DNA from: Voacanga thouarsii
Lineage: Eukaryota; Streptophyta; Magnoliopsida; Gentianales; Apocynaceae
Reading direction: 5' to 3'
Assembly: GCA_026120185.1 (NCBI GenBank)
Contig: JANUWF010001783.1
Coordinates: forward strand, 589,001 to 653,000
Length of the DNA: 64,000 bases
Shown here: piece after piece, positions 1 through 12,337 of the stretch
Position numbering within the stretch: the stretch's first letter is position 1
How the letters are laid out: the number at the start of each line of letters is the position of its first letter
Translations under genes and position numbers: made by a program
The notes under the pieces: generated by a model
Database searches by the model: none
The model's input: only the letters and a program-made list of their open reading frames with translations
Told to the model about the DNA's origin: nothing

Positions 1-2660
1 ATGATGCATGAGTAATGTGGACTTAAACGGATGCAGTCATAATTTGAATAACTCATGCATCTCAAATACGTAATCATTTTTGGAAAAATTTAGCAAGTAC
101 AAAACCAGTACCTTGAATAATTAAATATTTTGTCGACTAGAAGTTTTTTATATCACATTTCTGGAACATGAAATTTATATTTCAAAAATCTTGAACCCGT
201 CAAAACAAAATATCCTGTGTATCGTTAAGATACCCATACTATGTCATTGTGATCACGATACGTCATCTATATAGTAACAATATATACAATGCCAAATAAT
301 TGGGTAGGGTGTACATCCCTCCCGAGGGAATACCCTGCCATCTCCCTCATATAAAATCAGACCGAATGTCCCACGTCCGTCCTCTGACTCCCCTTGGAGA
401 CAGCGTTGCTAGCTAAGGACTGCACTCAGCTACTAGAATTGTCGCCCCATTGGAAAAAGATAATTTTTTGTAGACGGCCAATCTATCGGAATTCTCTCCT
501 AATTTAACAAAAGTTAGTCCTATAGCCTCGTCTATTGAGATCTCAATGTCATTAATTTAATGGTTCAAGAGTTCACTATTCCGATATGGAAAGATCATAT
601 TATTTCCCAAAAATTGTTCCGCTCTTGAAAAGTAAATTTCCAAGTCTCTTCTCAACCAAATTCAAAGCCATAAACATTTTCCCCCAAGGTTTCCAAAAAT
701 AAACCTTCGTATATCTATTCCAAAAATTACTCGAGTACTATTAACTGTAATTCATCGTAAAGATATTTGGAGCCATTAAGTATAAAATCATGCAATGATT
801 TTTGCAATATTCTCATGTATGAAATGTGTAAGTACATTTTCAAGTATAGCATAATTTTGATGTATGGCTCCATAATCACGATACTCATGAGAAACTTCAT
901 AGCAATATCCATGCATGAATAAATTATGATATCCTAATAGAATCATTAATTTCATTCATAAGCGTTTTCTCCAAAAATGGCATAGTCATAATTTAAATCA
1001 TACTTTTCATGCCAAAATGTGAAATGCTTCATAAATTCATGCATATATTTTATATGAACTTCAATGCAATTTGCACATAATTTAATTGTGGCATTTTCAC
1101 ATGGATTTTGCAGTTTCAAGATAGGCTTGAGATGCAAGGACTTACCTTTTGTCCAAAGCTTAGCAAAATCCCTTTAAGCTAACTTAAGTGCTCATTCCTC
1201 CTATGTCCAACTCAAAATCTAACATGTACATATAATATAGGAATTAATTTCCTAATTAAATTCATTCAAATAAAGCATTAATCGAGATCCTAGAATAGTT
1301 AAGGGAATTACTTAGATCTCAAGTAACTCCAAAATACTTAGTGACAAAGCCTAATTGATCTAAATCACAATCCCATCAAGGAATCCAACAATCCTCTAAA
1401 ATACCCATAATTCGTAAAGTATAGAATCATCCTACTTTTTAATTAACATCCATAGTCAAACAAGGCCTTAATTGCCAAGCAAAACCCTAATCACTCATAC
1501 ACACCCTAATTAGCCATGCAACTCTAATTAATCAATCAATAAAACAACATCTAAATGAACTTATATTACCAAGGACACCAAGAGTTCAAACAGCTTTTCA
1601 AGAATTGAAGTTCTCATCTTATAATAGTACAAGGGATCACTTTTCAAAATCATACTATAAAGGAAAATTATCAAAATTGAGTCAAATATATTTCCCACAA
1701 TTCTAAACATCACACAATTTTCACATAGGCTAAATTTGCAGCAATTATAGCTATTTCTATGAGTAAATTCATTTTCCAAATTCAAACACAAAATTATGCT
1801 TTTATTCTAAAACATGGGTCAAAATTATTTTCTTAATCAACCAAGGAAACCATTTTATTTGTAAACAAAAACCTCTAGTTTAAAACCTTCATATGTTAGG
1901 TGAATTACCATATATTTATCTCCTAAAAATTCCCACAAAAAATGACTCAAATGATTTTTACGTAAAGCCTCAGGTGAGCAGTAAACTGCTTTGTGCAATT
2001 GACTTAAAAAAATTCATAACTCAATTATAGTGGATTTTTCGATGACATTTTTTTCCAAAATTTCCCTAAAATCTTGACGTTTAGACAATCCAAAAACCAT
2101 AAGAAAATGCAGTCGAGAAAGGGGTTTTTCTGGGATTTAAACTTAGTCCTCTATACATGGGTTTCTATATAGTTTGAACAGTCTTGATGCAAAAACCATT
2201 AACTTGTGTTCTCTTCATTTATTTCATACAAAGCTTTCACAATAACAATCTTAACATATAATAGGACTCTCAGGAACTCAAAATCAAACATGTAATTAAC
2301 AATTTTCAGTTCCTAAAACAACATGGATTTGGCTTCGTAATCAGAACTAGCAATCCTCTGTTATCTTATCACCTTCATAATTCTCAAAACACAAGGCAAA
2401 TCACACCATTCTTTCACACCAACTTATACACACATCATGGATCACATTACCACAAAATCCAGCTCTCATTCTCTGTAAATTCATTAAGAAAAATAGCATT
2501 GCCCTATCAGGCATAAATCTGGATAGATTGGTGCAAGTTTCGGTTCTTAGATATATCAAGCAAAGAAAATGAGTTCTTAACATAAAGGCTTCATTTCTAT
2601 ATCATACATCATACCCCCAACATAAATACAACAAGCTTGAGTCATATATTCACCCTCAAA
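1..2660 (-). mobile_element. G1 Ty3/gypsy 3' LTR, left part (open at window edge)
   Basis: AT-rich DNA with no coding signal. I read it as the distal part of a long LTR on the minus strand. Its continuation lies at 11256-12337, beyond the inserted copia element C1, and ends there in a TGTAATACCC LTR start next to a polypurine tract. A block near 301-420 (cctcccgaggg, then ccctgccatctccctc) is placed and worded like blocks in the other two gypsy LTRs (19040-19080 and 31390-31440). By that comparison the LTR end should lie about 250 bases before base 1. The short reading frames here look like chance. The assignment rests on continuity and layout, because the sequence has drifted a lot. Confidence 0.5.
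2606..2660 (+). repeat. 55-bp direct repeat flanking C1, copy 1
   Basis: This stretch begins acatcatacccccaac and ends attcaccctcaaa. It is identical by eye to 11201-11255. It directly precedes the C1 LTR start (TGTTATGG at 2662), and the second copy directly follows the point where C1 reverse transcriptase breaks off. At 55 bp it is far longer than a normal 5-bp retrotransposon target duplication, so it is better read as duplication during repair. Confidence 0.85.
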
Positions 2661-2661
2661 T

Positions 2662-4755
2662 TGTTATGGATATGTCCTAGAGTCAATTTGTACTTATACT
2701 ATTGTCGTTATGTTTTATTTAATAATATGAGGTTTATCCTTTTTCATAATAGTGCATTTTGTTTTGTGGTCATCAAGTATGTGACGTAATAGTAAAACCC
2801 AACAATGAATACAATGACTATTCTAAAACTGTCCCTGATCGATTATTATTATTGGAACAATAATAAATTAAGATCAGTATGTTTATGACTTGATGGCTAT
2901 ATTTTACTGGTCATGGATATTTGTGATATCAAGTCAAAATATAAATAAATGTTAAAGAACATTGTATTGGACATGACCCACTGTGAGAGTACTTCATGGA
3001 ACATGTCATAAGTAGTCATAATGATATTAAAAGTCCTTCGATCTAAATTCATCATAGTTTCCTACTTGATAATTCTATATTTTGACGTTGTCTAAAATTA
3101 TCTTTAACCAGATAATAAATTAGACTACTGTTGCATATAGAATAAATCAATGAGAGGAATATAATTGATAGTGAAGGAATTTGTCCCTTTCAATTATGGG
3201 AGAGATATCCATGGCCCCTTGATAAGTTAGACTGTTAAAATGTATGGCCGTACTCAAATATATCAATATAAGATATTGATATCATTTGTTTGAACAGTCT
3301 ACTATAAAATCAATAAATAATTGATTAAGCTTAATAAGGATGACATGCTCCATGTCTTATGCTTAATCTGGATATCGTGTGACAAAATGACTAAATATAA
3401 AATTATGGTTTGGTTCAAAGAGATCACTGATCTTCATTTAACCTGAATAGTTATAATATTTTGCTAGAAACCGCTTATAACCGGTCATGGATATTTGTGA
3501 TATCAAGTCAAAATATAAATAAATGTTAACGAACATTGTATTGGACATGACCCACTGTAAGAGTACTTCATGGAACATGTCATAAGTAGTCATAATGATA
3601 TTAAAAGTCCTTCGATCTAAATTCATCATAGTTTCCTACTTGATAATTCTATATTTTGACGTTGTCTAAAATTGTCTTTAACCAGATAATAAATTAGACT
3701 ACTGTTGGATATAGAATAAATCAATGAGAGGAATATAATTGATAGTGAAGGAATTTGTCCCTTTCAATTATGGGAGAGATATCCATGGGCCCCTTGATAA
3801 GTTAGACTGTTAAAATGCATGGCCGTGCTCAAATATATCAATATAAGATATTGATATCATTTATTTGAACAGTCTACTATAAAATCAATAAATAATTGAT
3901 TAAGCTTAATAAGGATGACATGCTCCGTGTCTTATGCTTAATCTGGATATCGAGTGACAAAAGGACTAAATATAAAATTATGGTTTGGTTAAAAAAGATC
4001 ACTGATCTTCATTTAACCTGAATAGTTATAATATTTTGCTAGAAACCGCTTATAACCTGTGGGCCCTTTAAATATGATTTAGGCACACTGCCAGTGTTAA
4101 ATGAACATATATGGTCACACAATAAGCGAACTTGTTAGGTTATTTTTCTAGTAACCAGATTCGATGAATCTAGAAAAATGTCTAAGTTAATCGAACTTAG
4201 AAAATTTACCAAATACAATGAATTTAGAAAAATGTCCACATTCGAGGTATCTGGATGATGTCCAGATTATAAGAATCTGACTCGGTAAATTAATTAGTTA
4301 AATTACCGAGATAATGACAGAATCTTATCATATTAGTTTTAATTTAATTTTAATTTAAATTAAAATATGATAAGATATTATTAGAGTTAGACTCTGAAAG
4401 GCTAAGAGGTTCAGGGGGGTTTTTAAGAAAACCCTAGCCGCCTTCTCAAGAACCCCATTCTGTTGAGAATATTCGGGCCTCCATTCACCAGAAAAAAAAC
4501 CTCTCAAACACTAGGCGCTAGCACTCTCGGAGTAACGAGTCAATTCACCGTGTGTATCCGATAGAGGACGTTCGCACACTGCAGCGTCTGGTGATCATTT
4601 GGGTTGCACGTACGACAACACAATCAGAATTGAAGAATCTCGATTATGCCAAACAGAGATAATTTTGTAGGCCTTAGATCTTCTTAATCATTTACTTGGG
4701 ACTCAAAAGGGATTCGTGGATGTTTTTCACGTTTAGGAGTCCAAAAATCCTAACA
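2662..4755 (+). mobile_element. C1 5' LTR (about 2.1 kb)
   Basis: It starts TGTTATGGATATG and ends AATCCTAACA, so the ends form the short inverted repeat TGTTA/TAACA. A primer site for initiator Met-tRNA follows at once. Its start (CCTAGAG then CAATTTGTAC) resembles the 5' end of the solo LTR at 28426-30143 read on the minus strand, so both probably belong to related copia families. About 570 bp of the length comes from an internal tandem duplication; without it the LTR would be about 1.5 kb. Confidence 0.8.
2909..4056 (+). repeat. 574-bp tandem duplication inside the C1 LTR
   Basis: Two head-to-tail copies lie at about 2909-3482 and 3483-4056, each opening ggtcatggatatttgtgat and closing agaaaccgcttataacc. 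By eye they differ at roughly a dozen positions plus a one-base indel near 3790. The duplication is therefore not recent, but it is younger than the LTR. Confidence 0.85.
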
Positions 4756-4756
4756 G

Positions 4757-4768
4757 TGATATCAGAGC
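4757..4768 (+). other. C1 primer binding site (Met-tRNA type)
   Basis: TGATATCAGAGC follows one base after the LTR end. It differs at one base from TGGTATCAGAGC, the site complementary to the 3' end of plant initiator Met-tRNA. This fixes the LTR boundary and the plus orientation. Confidence 0.8.
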
Positions 4769-4828
4769 CTGGTTGCTAAACGATTAGGTTGATTCATTTG
4801 TATTAATCATATTATTGAATATATGTAT

Positions 4829-4829
4829 G

Positions 4830-4864
<35 letters not shown>

Positions 4865-4869
4865 CGCGT
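4829..4869. repeat. (TA)n(TG)n microsatellite
   Basis: A run of TA dinucleotides passes into TG dinucleotides and ends gcgcgtg. It lies in the C1 leader just after the primer site. No other signal is seen here. Confidence 0.9.
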
Positions 4870-5327
4870 GAATTTAAACGGTGTATATTAGCATGTTCAC
4901 ATGAATATGATTTTAGAATACTTAGTATGCAGACTGCCTGAATTATGTTTAATCTGTGCATCTTAGTTGTCTGATTAGACTAGATTATTTGCTGATTGTT
5001 TGTAAACTGGTCTGTTTTGATATGATATGGTATCGTAAGCATGCTATCCGTGGTTCTATATTTACGAATTGTTTGTATTAATCGGCCATGATAATATATT
5101 ATATATACGAATATGATTAAAAGGGAATGTAGATTATCTGTAATATGAAAATTTCATGGTGATGGTTACTAAGGGGTCCAAACGTTAATCTGATTAATCT
5201 TCGGAAATCGTAAGGCAAAATCTCATTCAATGAGAGAAAGAAAAATCGTTTAATGAGAGATGGTTACTAAGGGGTCCGCCAGGGGTGCTGCCCCTTGGAA
5301 CCCCGACTAATTGTTTGTTGTGTGTTA

Positions 5328-7319
5328 TGAGGGAAGAAGAAAACAGGGGAGCATGCACTGTACGTGAAAAAAATTGGAGAAAAAATAACCGCGAGCCATA
5401 AAGGCCATACGGAAGCGAGAAGATCATACCTTTGCGCTCCTTAACCCTTCTAGGTTGAGTAGGAGTGGATTGAACGACTGGAATCGCCTCGCTTTATCCA
5501 CTTGAAGAAGCTTCCGGTTGAACACCCGCTAGCCTTCTACTCTGTCTTGTTTGCATGAACGCCTAGCTTTCCAGCTCTCGGGATATTCCTCTGCCTAACC
5601 TCTAATCGGTGAACACAATAGAGAAGAAGAATGGTCTCAAATCTCCTTGGTTCACTCGCTATTGATTAGCAAAGTCCAAGGAGAAAACCAAGAAGAGGGA
5701 GTGGCATGAGACAGAGAGAGAGAGACGTGAGTCTTGTGTAGTGTTAGGGAAATTAGGGTTTATTTTCTACCAGAGACTAGTTTTATTGGTCAGCCAAAAC
5801 AGGTCTCTCATTATCTGATAAACATATCCCCGGGATTTCAAAACACCCGGATGTTATCCTGAGAATCAGTTTGGCCTAACCATAAACTCCTCTTAACCGT
5901 ATCTGGAAAAAACCCTAAGGTCCAAGCTATTGGGCCAGAAAAATATTTATTATTTTCCTTGAACCCAAAAGGCCCAAAATAATAAATATTAATTATTTAT
6001 TTCCTGGGCTTATATAAACAACCTAATAAATAATTAATGAGCCCAAATGAACCATAATAATTAATCTTTAATTATTTATTTCTTGGGCCTATATAAATAA
6101 CTCAATAAATAATTAAACATTAATTATTTCCCCTAGTTTAAGCCCAGGTTAATTTCTTAATTATTCATACTGGACCTAGGCCCTGAATAATTAATTAACC
6201 AAATAAACTAGATAATTAATTTTCTCTCAACTCCTATTTTATTCCAGTCCAATAATAAATTAGACTTTCTGAATAAAATAAAATAAAATAAAATCATCTT
6301 CAACTAAGACCAATTCCTCAACCCAAAAGTAGTTAGGACTTACGGGCTATTCCGAGGACCAAAAAGTCACATCGTCTTGGCTGCTAAAATGACCAAAATA
6401 CCACTGCTATATAAATAGCTGTATTTTGCATTTTAAATATTTCCTAATATCACCATAAGGAAATATTGACCCCAAGGACAATGTTGCGTTAGCAAAGTCT
6501 CCGACCTACAGGTGAAATAACTAAAATACCCCTCTACACATCGCCGTACATTTAGAGAGGAAGAAGTGTACTAACACCCTTCTAAATGACATCTACCATC
6601 CTTAGGCTTCTAGTCCAATGATCCACGACTTCCTGGAGTGTTTTCGCTTTCCAAGGGAGCTATCCTAAAGCAAACATCCAAGTCATGTTTCCCAGAACCC
6701 GACCATTCGGACAACCACAATGGGCGATATAGTGCAGAAACTATCTTGTACAAGTCTGTCTTAACTAACTAGTCACACATACCCAACATGCAAGTATATT
6801 GACCCTACAATAGAACCTCAACTATAACAAATCAAAGTATGTGCTTCCAGCTTCGCCAGACCACCAACTCATACTCAAGTCGTAAAGTACTAGTCCACGC
6901 TGTAGCGGTAGTAGTCTAGGTTTCTATCATATAGTACTTTTAGAAACCACTACTACAGGTCCTGTCCTACGTATTCGAAATACGCTTATGTTATGAAGTG
7001 AGTGGACTACTCATTGGCTAAAGGTAAGCCATTCTCCATTTAGAATTCATAACATAATAACCTAAACATGATGAGATTCCTAGTCTCATCAATAGGTTAA
7101 GAACAAATGTTTATGTGTTAAATAACCCGTGATCCATACCTTACTGTGAAAGACCACCATTCACATGGATCACTTATTTAAACACAATGGGTCTGTTCCA
7201 TATAAAAATCGTGCACAAACAAAAATTAAATTCACAAACAATTTCTGAAAATAAATTCTTTTATTAAAATATTCAATTTTACATCAGAAACCTAGTCTAA
7301 GAGGGCATACAATCCAACA
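5328..7319 (-). mobile_element. solo LTR (about 2.0 kb) in the C1 leader, TSD TGTTA
   Basis: On the minus strand it starts TGTTGGATTGTATGCCCTC and ends CTTCCCTCA, so it has TG/CA ends. It is flanked by the direct repeat TGTTA at 5323-5327 and 7320-7324. No primer site, polypurine tract or pol remnant lies beside it, so it is a solo LTR left by LTR-LTR recombination. The interior is AT-rich, with a GA-rich patch near 5715 and repeated aataattaatt words near 5980-6200. The start is typical of copia LTRs, but the superfamily is an inference. Confidence 0.75.
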
Positions 7320-7324
7320 TGTTA

Positions 7325-8138
7325 TTCATTAGTGTTTTTTATTGTAGTTGTAGATTATTTTGAATAGTGCATAGCATGGCCCGTTTTATCCCAATGTGAT
7401 TGGCAGGTTACATTCTGGTTGTTTTAAGTTGTAATTTTTAAATACGGCCTGCATGTCATTTTTCATTGTTGTAAAATTGTATTGCTTTCCTAAAATAGAA
7501 ATTATTTTAATTTTACTATCCAATGTAAAAGAAGACGACGGCCTACATTTACAACCAAGGAGTATGCTTACCTAAATTGACCACCTTAATTTTCACTTTG
7601 CTCATGATGATCAACATAGGTAATGAGTCATGCTATGTCACTTTTATTTATGTCTTGCATGCATATTTGATATGTTTATTTCATGTTTACTACAATCAAA
7701 TTTTTATTTTTTTAAAAAAATTAAGTGTTAAATGCCTTCCAAAATCAAACACTTGTTATTACTTGGATCATCATATGGTCATTCCTGCCAAAGTAGGATG
7801 CTTTTGAATATCTAAGTGAGACAAGATGGAAAATAGTTTTCCATATGTTTGATATAGTTTGACTTAACTGGGCTATCAAAATGGATTTGTGCCTAGGGCA
7901 TTATATGAGATATTTTTTAGCCAGGACATTTAATGCCTATCTCATTTAAAATTTGAGTTTTATTTAATTATAAGATTAAAGTCAAAACTTACTTATGATT
8001 AAAATAAAATATTTATGATTTTTTTTTACCCACTACGAAACATCAAAATGTTGAAGTTTCAAAAGTTTAAATGCTTTTAGTCGGAGTTTTTCATTAAAGC
8101 CTCAAAATTAATTACTTTGCATATTTTGTATGTATATA
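7325..8138 (+). mobile_element. C1 untranslated leader, right part
   Basis: This non-coding stretch lies between the solo LTR and C1 gag; its left part is 4769-5322. It is AT-rich and has no convincing reading frame. A word of about 20 bases (gatggttactaaggggtcc) occurs twice in the left part, near 5162 and 5262. Nothing else is recognisable. Confidence 0.6.
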
Positions 8139-8935
8139 ATGGCAACAAACAGTTGGAATAACTCATTGCGATCTATGCTCGAGAAAGATAAGCTTAGTGG
8201 GACTAACTTTCTTGATTAGGCACGAAATTTAAGAATCCTTCTTAAGCAAGAAAAAAAGGCTCTATGTTCTTGAAAATCCAATTCCCCCCTGCTCTAGCAA
8301 ATAACGCCTCAAAAGATGACTCCAACAATATTACTTGTCTCATGCTAGCAACCATGAACTTTGAACTTCAAAAACAGTTTGAAGAAGCAGAGGCATATGA
8401 CATGATTGTGCATCTCAAGGAAATGTTCTAAGAGCAAGCACGACAAGAGAGATTTGAAACCCATAAGGCATTAAATGCATGTAAGATGGTTTCTGGCACC
8501 TCGGTAAGTGCTCATGTCCTTAAAATGAAGGGCTATCTTGATCATCTTGATAAGCTTGGTGCTCCTGTTAATCATGACATGGCCACGGATTGGATTTTGG
8601 GCTCATTACCTACTGAGTATGACCGGTTTGTCATGAATTTTAACGTGCATAATATGGAGAAATCCATCACAGAATTGCATGGGATGCTAAAACAAGCTGA
8701 ACTGAACATTAAGAAGAATACTCCTAGTGTTCTAATGGTTCAAAAAGGGAAAGGAAAAAAGAACAACCAAAAGGGCAAAGTCATGGCTAGTAAGGGTAAG
8801 GACAAAGCAAAGTTCAAGTTCAAGATCAAACCTATGGCTAAGACACCAAAGGAGGGAGCTTGCCACCATTGTGCAGAACAAGGACATTAGTTAAGAAATT
8901 GCAAGCTCTATTTGGAAGCAAAGAAAAAGAAGGAC
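8139..8935 (+). pseudogene. gag: C1 gag pseudogene
   Basis: This is the copia capsid/nucleocapsid region. I chose the ATG at 8139 because it opens a gag-like start (MATNNSWNN) in frame with LSGTNFLD. A stop follows at 8217, exactly where copia Gag normally has Trp after LD, and another near 8270. The longest open part (8486-8890) covers the capsid C-terminus (MATDWILGSLPTEYDRF), a Lys-rich linker and the zinc knuckle. The knuckle reads CHHC, then H, then C in CX2CX4HX4C spacing, with one residue replaced by a stop at 8888. It would package element RNA, but it is clearly non-functional. Confidence 0.85.
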
Positions 8936-9355
8936 AGTGAGACTGCCGCTTCTGGTATTTATGTTATAGAAACTAATTTATCTACTTCTGATTCATGGGT
9001 ATTGGATACAACTTATGGATCTCACATTTGTGTAAATGTGCAGGGTCTAAAAAGGAGTAGAGCCTTGGCAAAAGGCGAGGTGGACCTACGAGTTGCGAAT
9101 GGAGCAAAAGTTGCTGCAGTAGCTGTAGGAATTTTTGAATTAATTTTGTCCAGTGGGCTTGTTTTAGAACTGAATGATTATTTTTATGTTCCTACTATGA
9201 GTAGGAATATTAGTTCAGTTTTTTGTTTGAATTTAGAAGGTTTTGAATTTGTTATTAGGAATAAAATTTGCTCCATTAATAAAAACAGTATTTTTTTTAT
9301 GGAGATGCCTTATTATCAAATGGGCTCTATATTCTCAATCTTCATGGATCTTTAA
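8936..9355 (+). pseudogene. C1 aspartic protease region
   Basis: This follows gag in frame after the interrupted zinc knuckle. The active-site neighbourhood reads SWVLDTTYGSHICVNVQGL. Copia proteases have D-S/T-G followed by a small residue, so the glycine after DT appears lost (DTTYG). Downstream, VDLRVANGAKV and NDYFYVPTMSRNISSV match the conserved protease flap and the lead-in to integrase. The frame ends at 9355 and reading resumes about 60 bases later, so at least one frameshift or stop separates it from integrase. Confidence 0.8.
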
Positions 9356-10430
9356 ACAAGTCTGTCTATAATATTAATACTAAGAGATTGAAATCCAATG
9401 ATTTAAATAAGACTTAGTTCTGGCATTGTCGTTTGGGCTATATAAATGAGAAACATATTACAAGGCTTCATAATGATGGGCTTCTAAAATCATTTGATTT
9501 AGAATCTTATAAAACATGTGATTTTTATTTATTAGGCAAAATGACTAAAGCTCATTTTAAGAGACAAAATGAAAGGGCAATTGATTTATTAGGATTAATA
9601 CATATTGATGTATATGGACCAATGAATTCACATGCTAGAGGAGGATTTCAGTACTTCATTATATTTACGGATGATTTCAGCAGATAAGGTTACCTATATA
9701 TGATGAAACACAAATATGAATCGTTCCAGAAATTCAAAGAATTTCAAAATGAAGTACAAAATCAGCTTGGCAAAAGTATCAAAACACTTCGATCAGATCG
9801 AGGTGGTGAATACTTAAGTCACGAGTATGACTTAAATCTTAAAACTTGTGGAATTATCTCCCAATTAACTCCACTTGGAACATCTCAATAGAATGGTGCG
9901 TCTGAACGGAGAAATCAGACTTTATTAGATATGGTTCGATCAATGATGAGTCAAACAGATCTTTCAATCTCCTTTTGGGGTATGCCCTAGAGACTGTTGC
10001 ATTTATACTAAATCAAGTTTTATCTAAATCGGTTCAGAAAATGCCATATGAGATATGGATTGGGAGACAACCTAGTTTGTCATTTCTCAAGATTTGGGAT
10101 TGTGAAGTTTATGTAAAACGCTTATTATCTGATAAAATTGCATCTAAATCGAATAAATGCATATTTGTGGGGTATCCTAAAGAAACTAAAGGATATCAAT
10201 TTTATCTTCCAAAAGAAAATAGAGTAATTGTTGCTCAAAATGGACTCTTTCTTGAAAAGGAATTTATTTTCAAAAGAATTAGTAGGAGTAAAATACATCT
10301 TGATGAGATTCAAGAGCCACAATTAGTACCTGAACCAAATAATGAACCTCGATTAGATGGCTCACAAGTCCAAGATGAGCCTACTTCTATAGAACAAGGA
10401 CCTCAAAGATCTGATAGAGTTCATCAATAA
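9356..10430 (+). pseudogene. C1 integrase pseudogene
   Basis: It begins with the GAG-pre-integrase zinc region (FWHCRLGYINEKHI, then CDFYLLGK). All three catalytic motifs are recognisable: the first Asp in LIHIDVYGPMNS, the second in LRSDRGGEYLS, and the Glu in NGASERRNQTL. Stops interrupt it at about 9685, 9889 and 9988. The first two replace residues normally Trp and Gln, as expected from C-to-T or G-to-A decay. The C-terminal part (10,000-10,430) includes IFVGYPKETKGYQFY and a Pro/Glu-rich linker towards reverse transcriptase. This is the copia order, integrase before RT. Confidence 0.88.
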
Positions 10431-11200
10431 TCTGAGAGATATGGATTCTTCATCACTGACGATCACAATGTGGAGCTTATAGTTAATGATAAGCCCACTT
10501 CCTATCTAGAAGCCATTAAGAGTTATGACTTTGGTAAATGATTAGAGGCTATAAAGTCTGAGATGCAATCTATGTATGATAACCAAGTCTGGACTTTGGT
10601 TAATCCACCTAAAGGTTCAAAAATCATTGGGTGTAAATGGGTTTTCAAAAAGAAAACAGACATGGAGGGAAATGTGCATACTTACAAAACACGACTGGTA
10701 GCAAAAGGTTATAGACAAACTCATGGCATAGACTATGATGAAACCTTTTCACTAGTTGTAATGCTTAAATCTATTAGAATTATTTTTGCCATAACAGCAT
10801 ATTATGATTATGAAATTTGACAAATGGATGTCAAAATCGCGTTTCTCAATGGAAACTTACTCGATGATGTGTATATGACACAACCTGAGGGTTTTGATGA
10901 TCCTTTGAATTCTAATAAAGTGTGTAAGCTTCAAAGATCCATTTATGGATTAAAGCAAGCATCTCGAAGCTGGAATCTTCATTTTGATGAAGCAATTAAA
11001 GAATTTAACTTTATCAAAAATGAAGATGAACCTTGTGTCTATAAGAAAACAAGTGGGAATGCAATAGTCTTTTTGGTACTTTATGTTGACGACATCCCAA
11101 CTCTACAAAGTGTAAAGACATGGTTGGGAAATTATTCAATGAAAGACTTGGGTGAAACTGCCTATATTCTAGGTATAAGGATCTATAGAGATAGATCCTT
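10431..11200 (+). pseudogene. C1 reverse transcriptase pseudogene, cut short
   Basis: The fingers and palm are recognisable: IGCKWVFKKKTD, RLVAKGYRQTHGIDYDETF, then a stop at 10818 (normally Trp), MDVKIAFLNGNL, SIYGLKQASRSWN, and the YVDD box at 11082-11093. After YVDDI the text jumps to PTLQSVKTW. A short stretch that related elements carry there (about six or seven residues) seems deleted. Similarity ends after ILGIRIYRDRS near 11200, at the start of the 55-bp repeat. RNase H is absent. Confidence 0.88.
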
Positions 11201-11255
11201 ACATCATACCCCCAACATAAATACAACAAGCTTGAGTCATATATTCACCCTCAAA
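11201..11255 (+). repeat. 55-bp direct repeat flanking C1, copy 2
   Basis: Identical by eye to 2606-2660. It replaces the 3' end of C1 and leads straight back into G1 LTR sequence (tagcttagagcactc), so the C1 insertion can be excised on paper at this repeat. Confidence 0.85.
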
Positions 11256-12337
11256 TAGCTTAGAGCACTCAAATAATCAAATTGTATAGCTGAGCATTTT
11301 CTGATACTTAAGTGAAAAACAAAAGGAAAAATGAGTTCTTTTTGCCTACCTCTTAAAAGCTTTTTTTTTAGCACCTCTTGTAGAAAGAAAATGAGACTTC
11401 TTTCTTGGGTTATCAGCTGCTATTCTTGTGTCTTTAAGAATAAAAATGAGGAGAAGGGGGATAAGTGTTTTGGCCACTATCAAATGTGAAAAAGATGAAT
11501 GCTTTACATACTTTCTCAACAAAAATCTTAGCTTTATCCTGAAATGGTAGTAAAGAAGGCTTCTTTACACGTTACTAACTAAGTCTCTTGTGTTGTGAAG
11601 TGAAGGGGATCAAAAGGGAAGGAAGGGGAGAGCTTGTATCTAAAAGAAGGAAGCTTTCTTTCTTAAATATAGGCTGGCTGGTCAACTGCTATGGAGGGAG
11701 GAATGTTGGCCGCTTTTCATAAAGAAAAGAGAGAAGAAATGTGGGGAAATTAAGGGAGAGGTGACCGGTCAAATTGGTGAGAAAAGGAGGGGGAAAATGA
11801 TGTTTTACACTAAGGTAATTTCCAATCCAATGGTGGAGAAAATTTTACCCTAAATTCAAATGTCAAGATGAAAGGTAATTTGTGGGTCAAAATGATCTAT
11901 GGATCTTAGATAAGGGTCTTGGGTTAAATAATGAAATTGGGTCAAATAGACAAAAATGATCTTGACAGAAAATTTAACCAAGATTTTTTAATTAACAAAT
12001 AAGGTCAAACTCCTAATTAAAATTAAATTCGTTCAAGATTGTATTGTTCAAGAGGAGAAATTCATTGTTATAATATTATTTGAGGTTTGATACCATAATT
12101 AATTTAACTAAATTATCTACTATAAAATAGCACATGCATATAAAGTACAACAATTAATTATGAACAAATCATTTACCATGAACCATACCAATAATCAACT
12201 TGATATACTTATGTTCTTTAAGAGAATTTATATAAGGAGCACATGAAATAACCACGTGAAATGCATTTAATTTATGAAGAGTGATTAACTTGATCAAGTA
12301 TTTAATTCCCTAGCACGCAATTTAGTAGGGTATTACA
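11256..12337 (-). mobile_element. G1 3' LTR, right part (LTR start)
   Basis: This is the 5' end of the G1 3' LTR on the minus strand. The LTR starts TGTAATACCCTAC at 12337. Beyond it on the minus strand lies a purine-rich tract (AGTAGGGGAGAA at 12338-12349), the expected polypurine tract. The interior is non-coding and purine-rich from 11440 to 11870. It joins 1-2660 across C1. Confidence 0.65.

Larger units (their letters stand above)
2662..11200 (+). mobile_element. C1, Ty1/copia retrotransposon, 3' truncated
   Basis: The order is 5' LTR (2662-4755), Met-tRNA primer site, a long leader interrupted by a solo LTR (5328-7319), then decayed gag, protease, integrase and reverse transcriptase. 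Protease-integrase-RT is the copia order. RNase H, polypurine tract and 3' LTR are missing. Reading stops abruptly after the RT region near 11200, where a copy of the left flanking DNA begins. C1 sits inside the 3' LTR of G1. Many in-frame stops and several frameshifts show it cannot move by itself. Confidence 0.85.

Noticed and set aside
5227..5427. 66-residue minus-strand frame in the C1 leader
   Set aside because: It spans the junction of the solo LTR at 5328, so it cannot be an ancestral gene.
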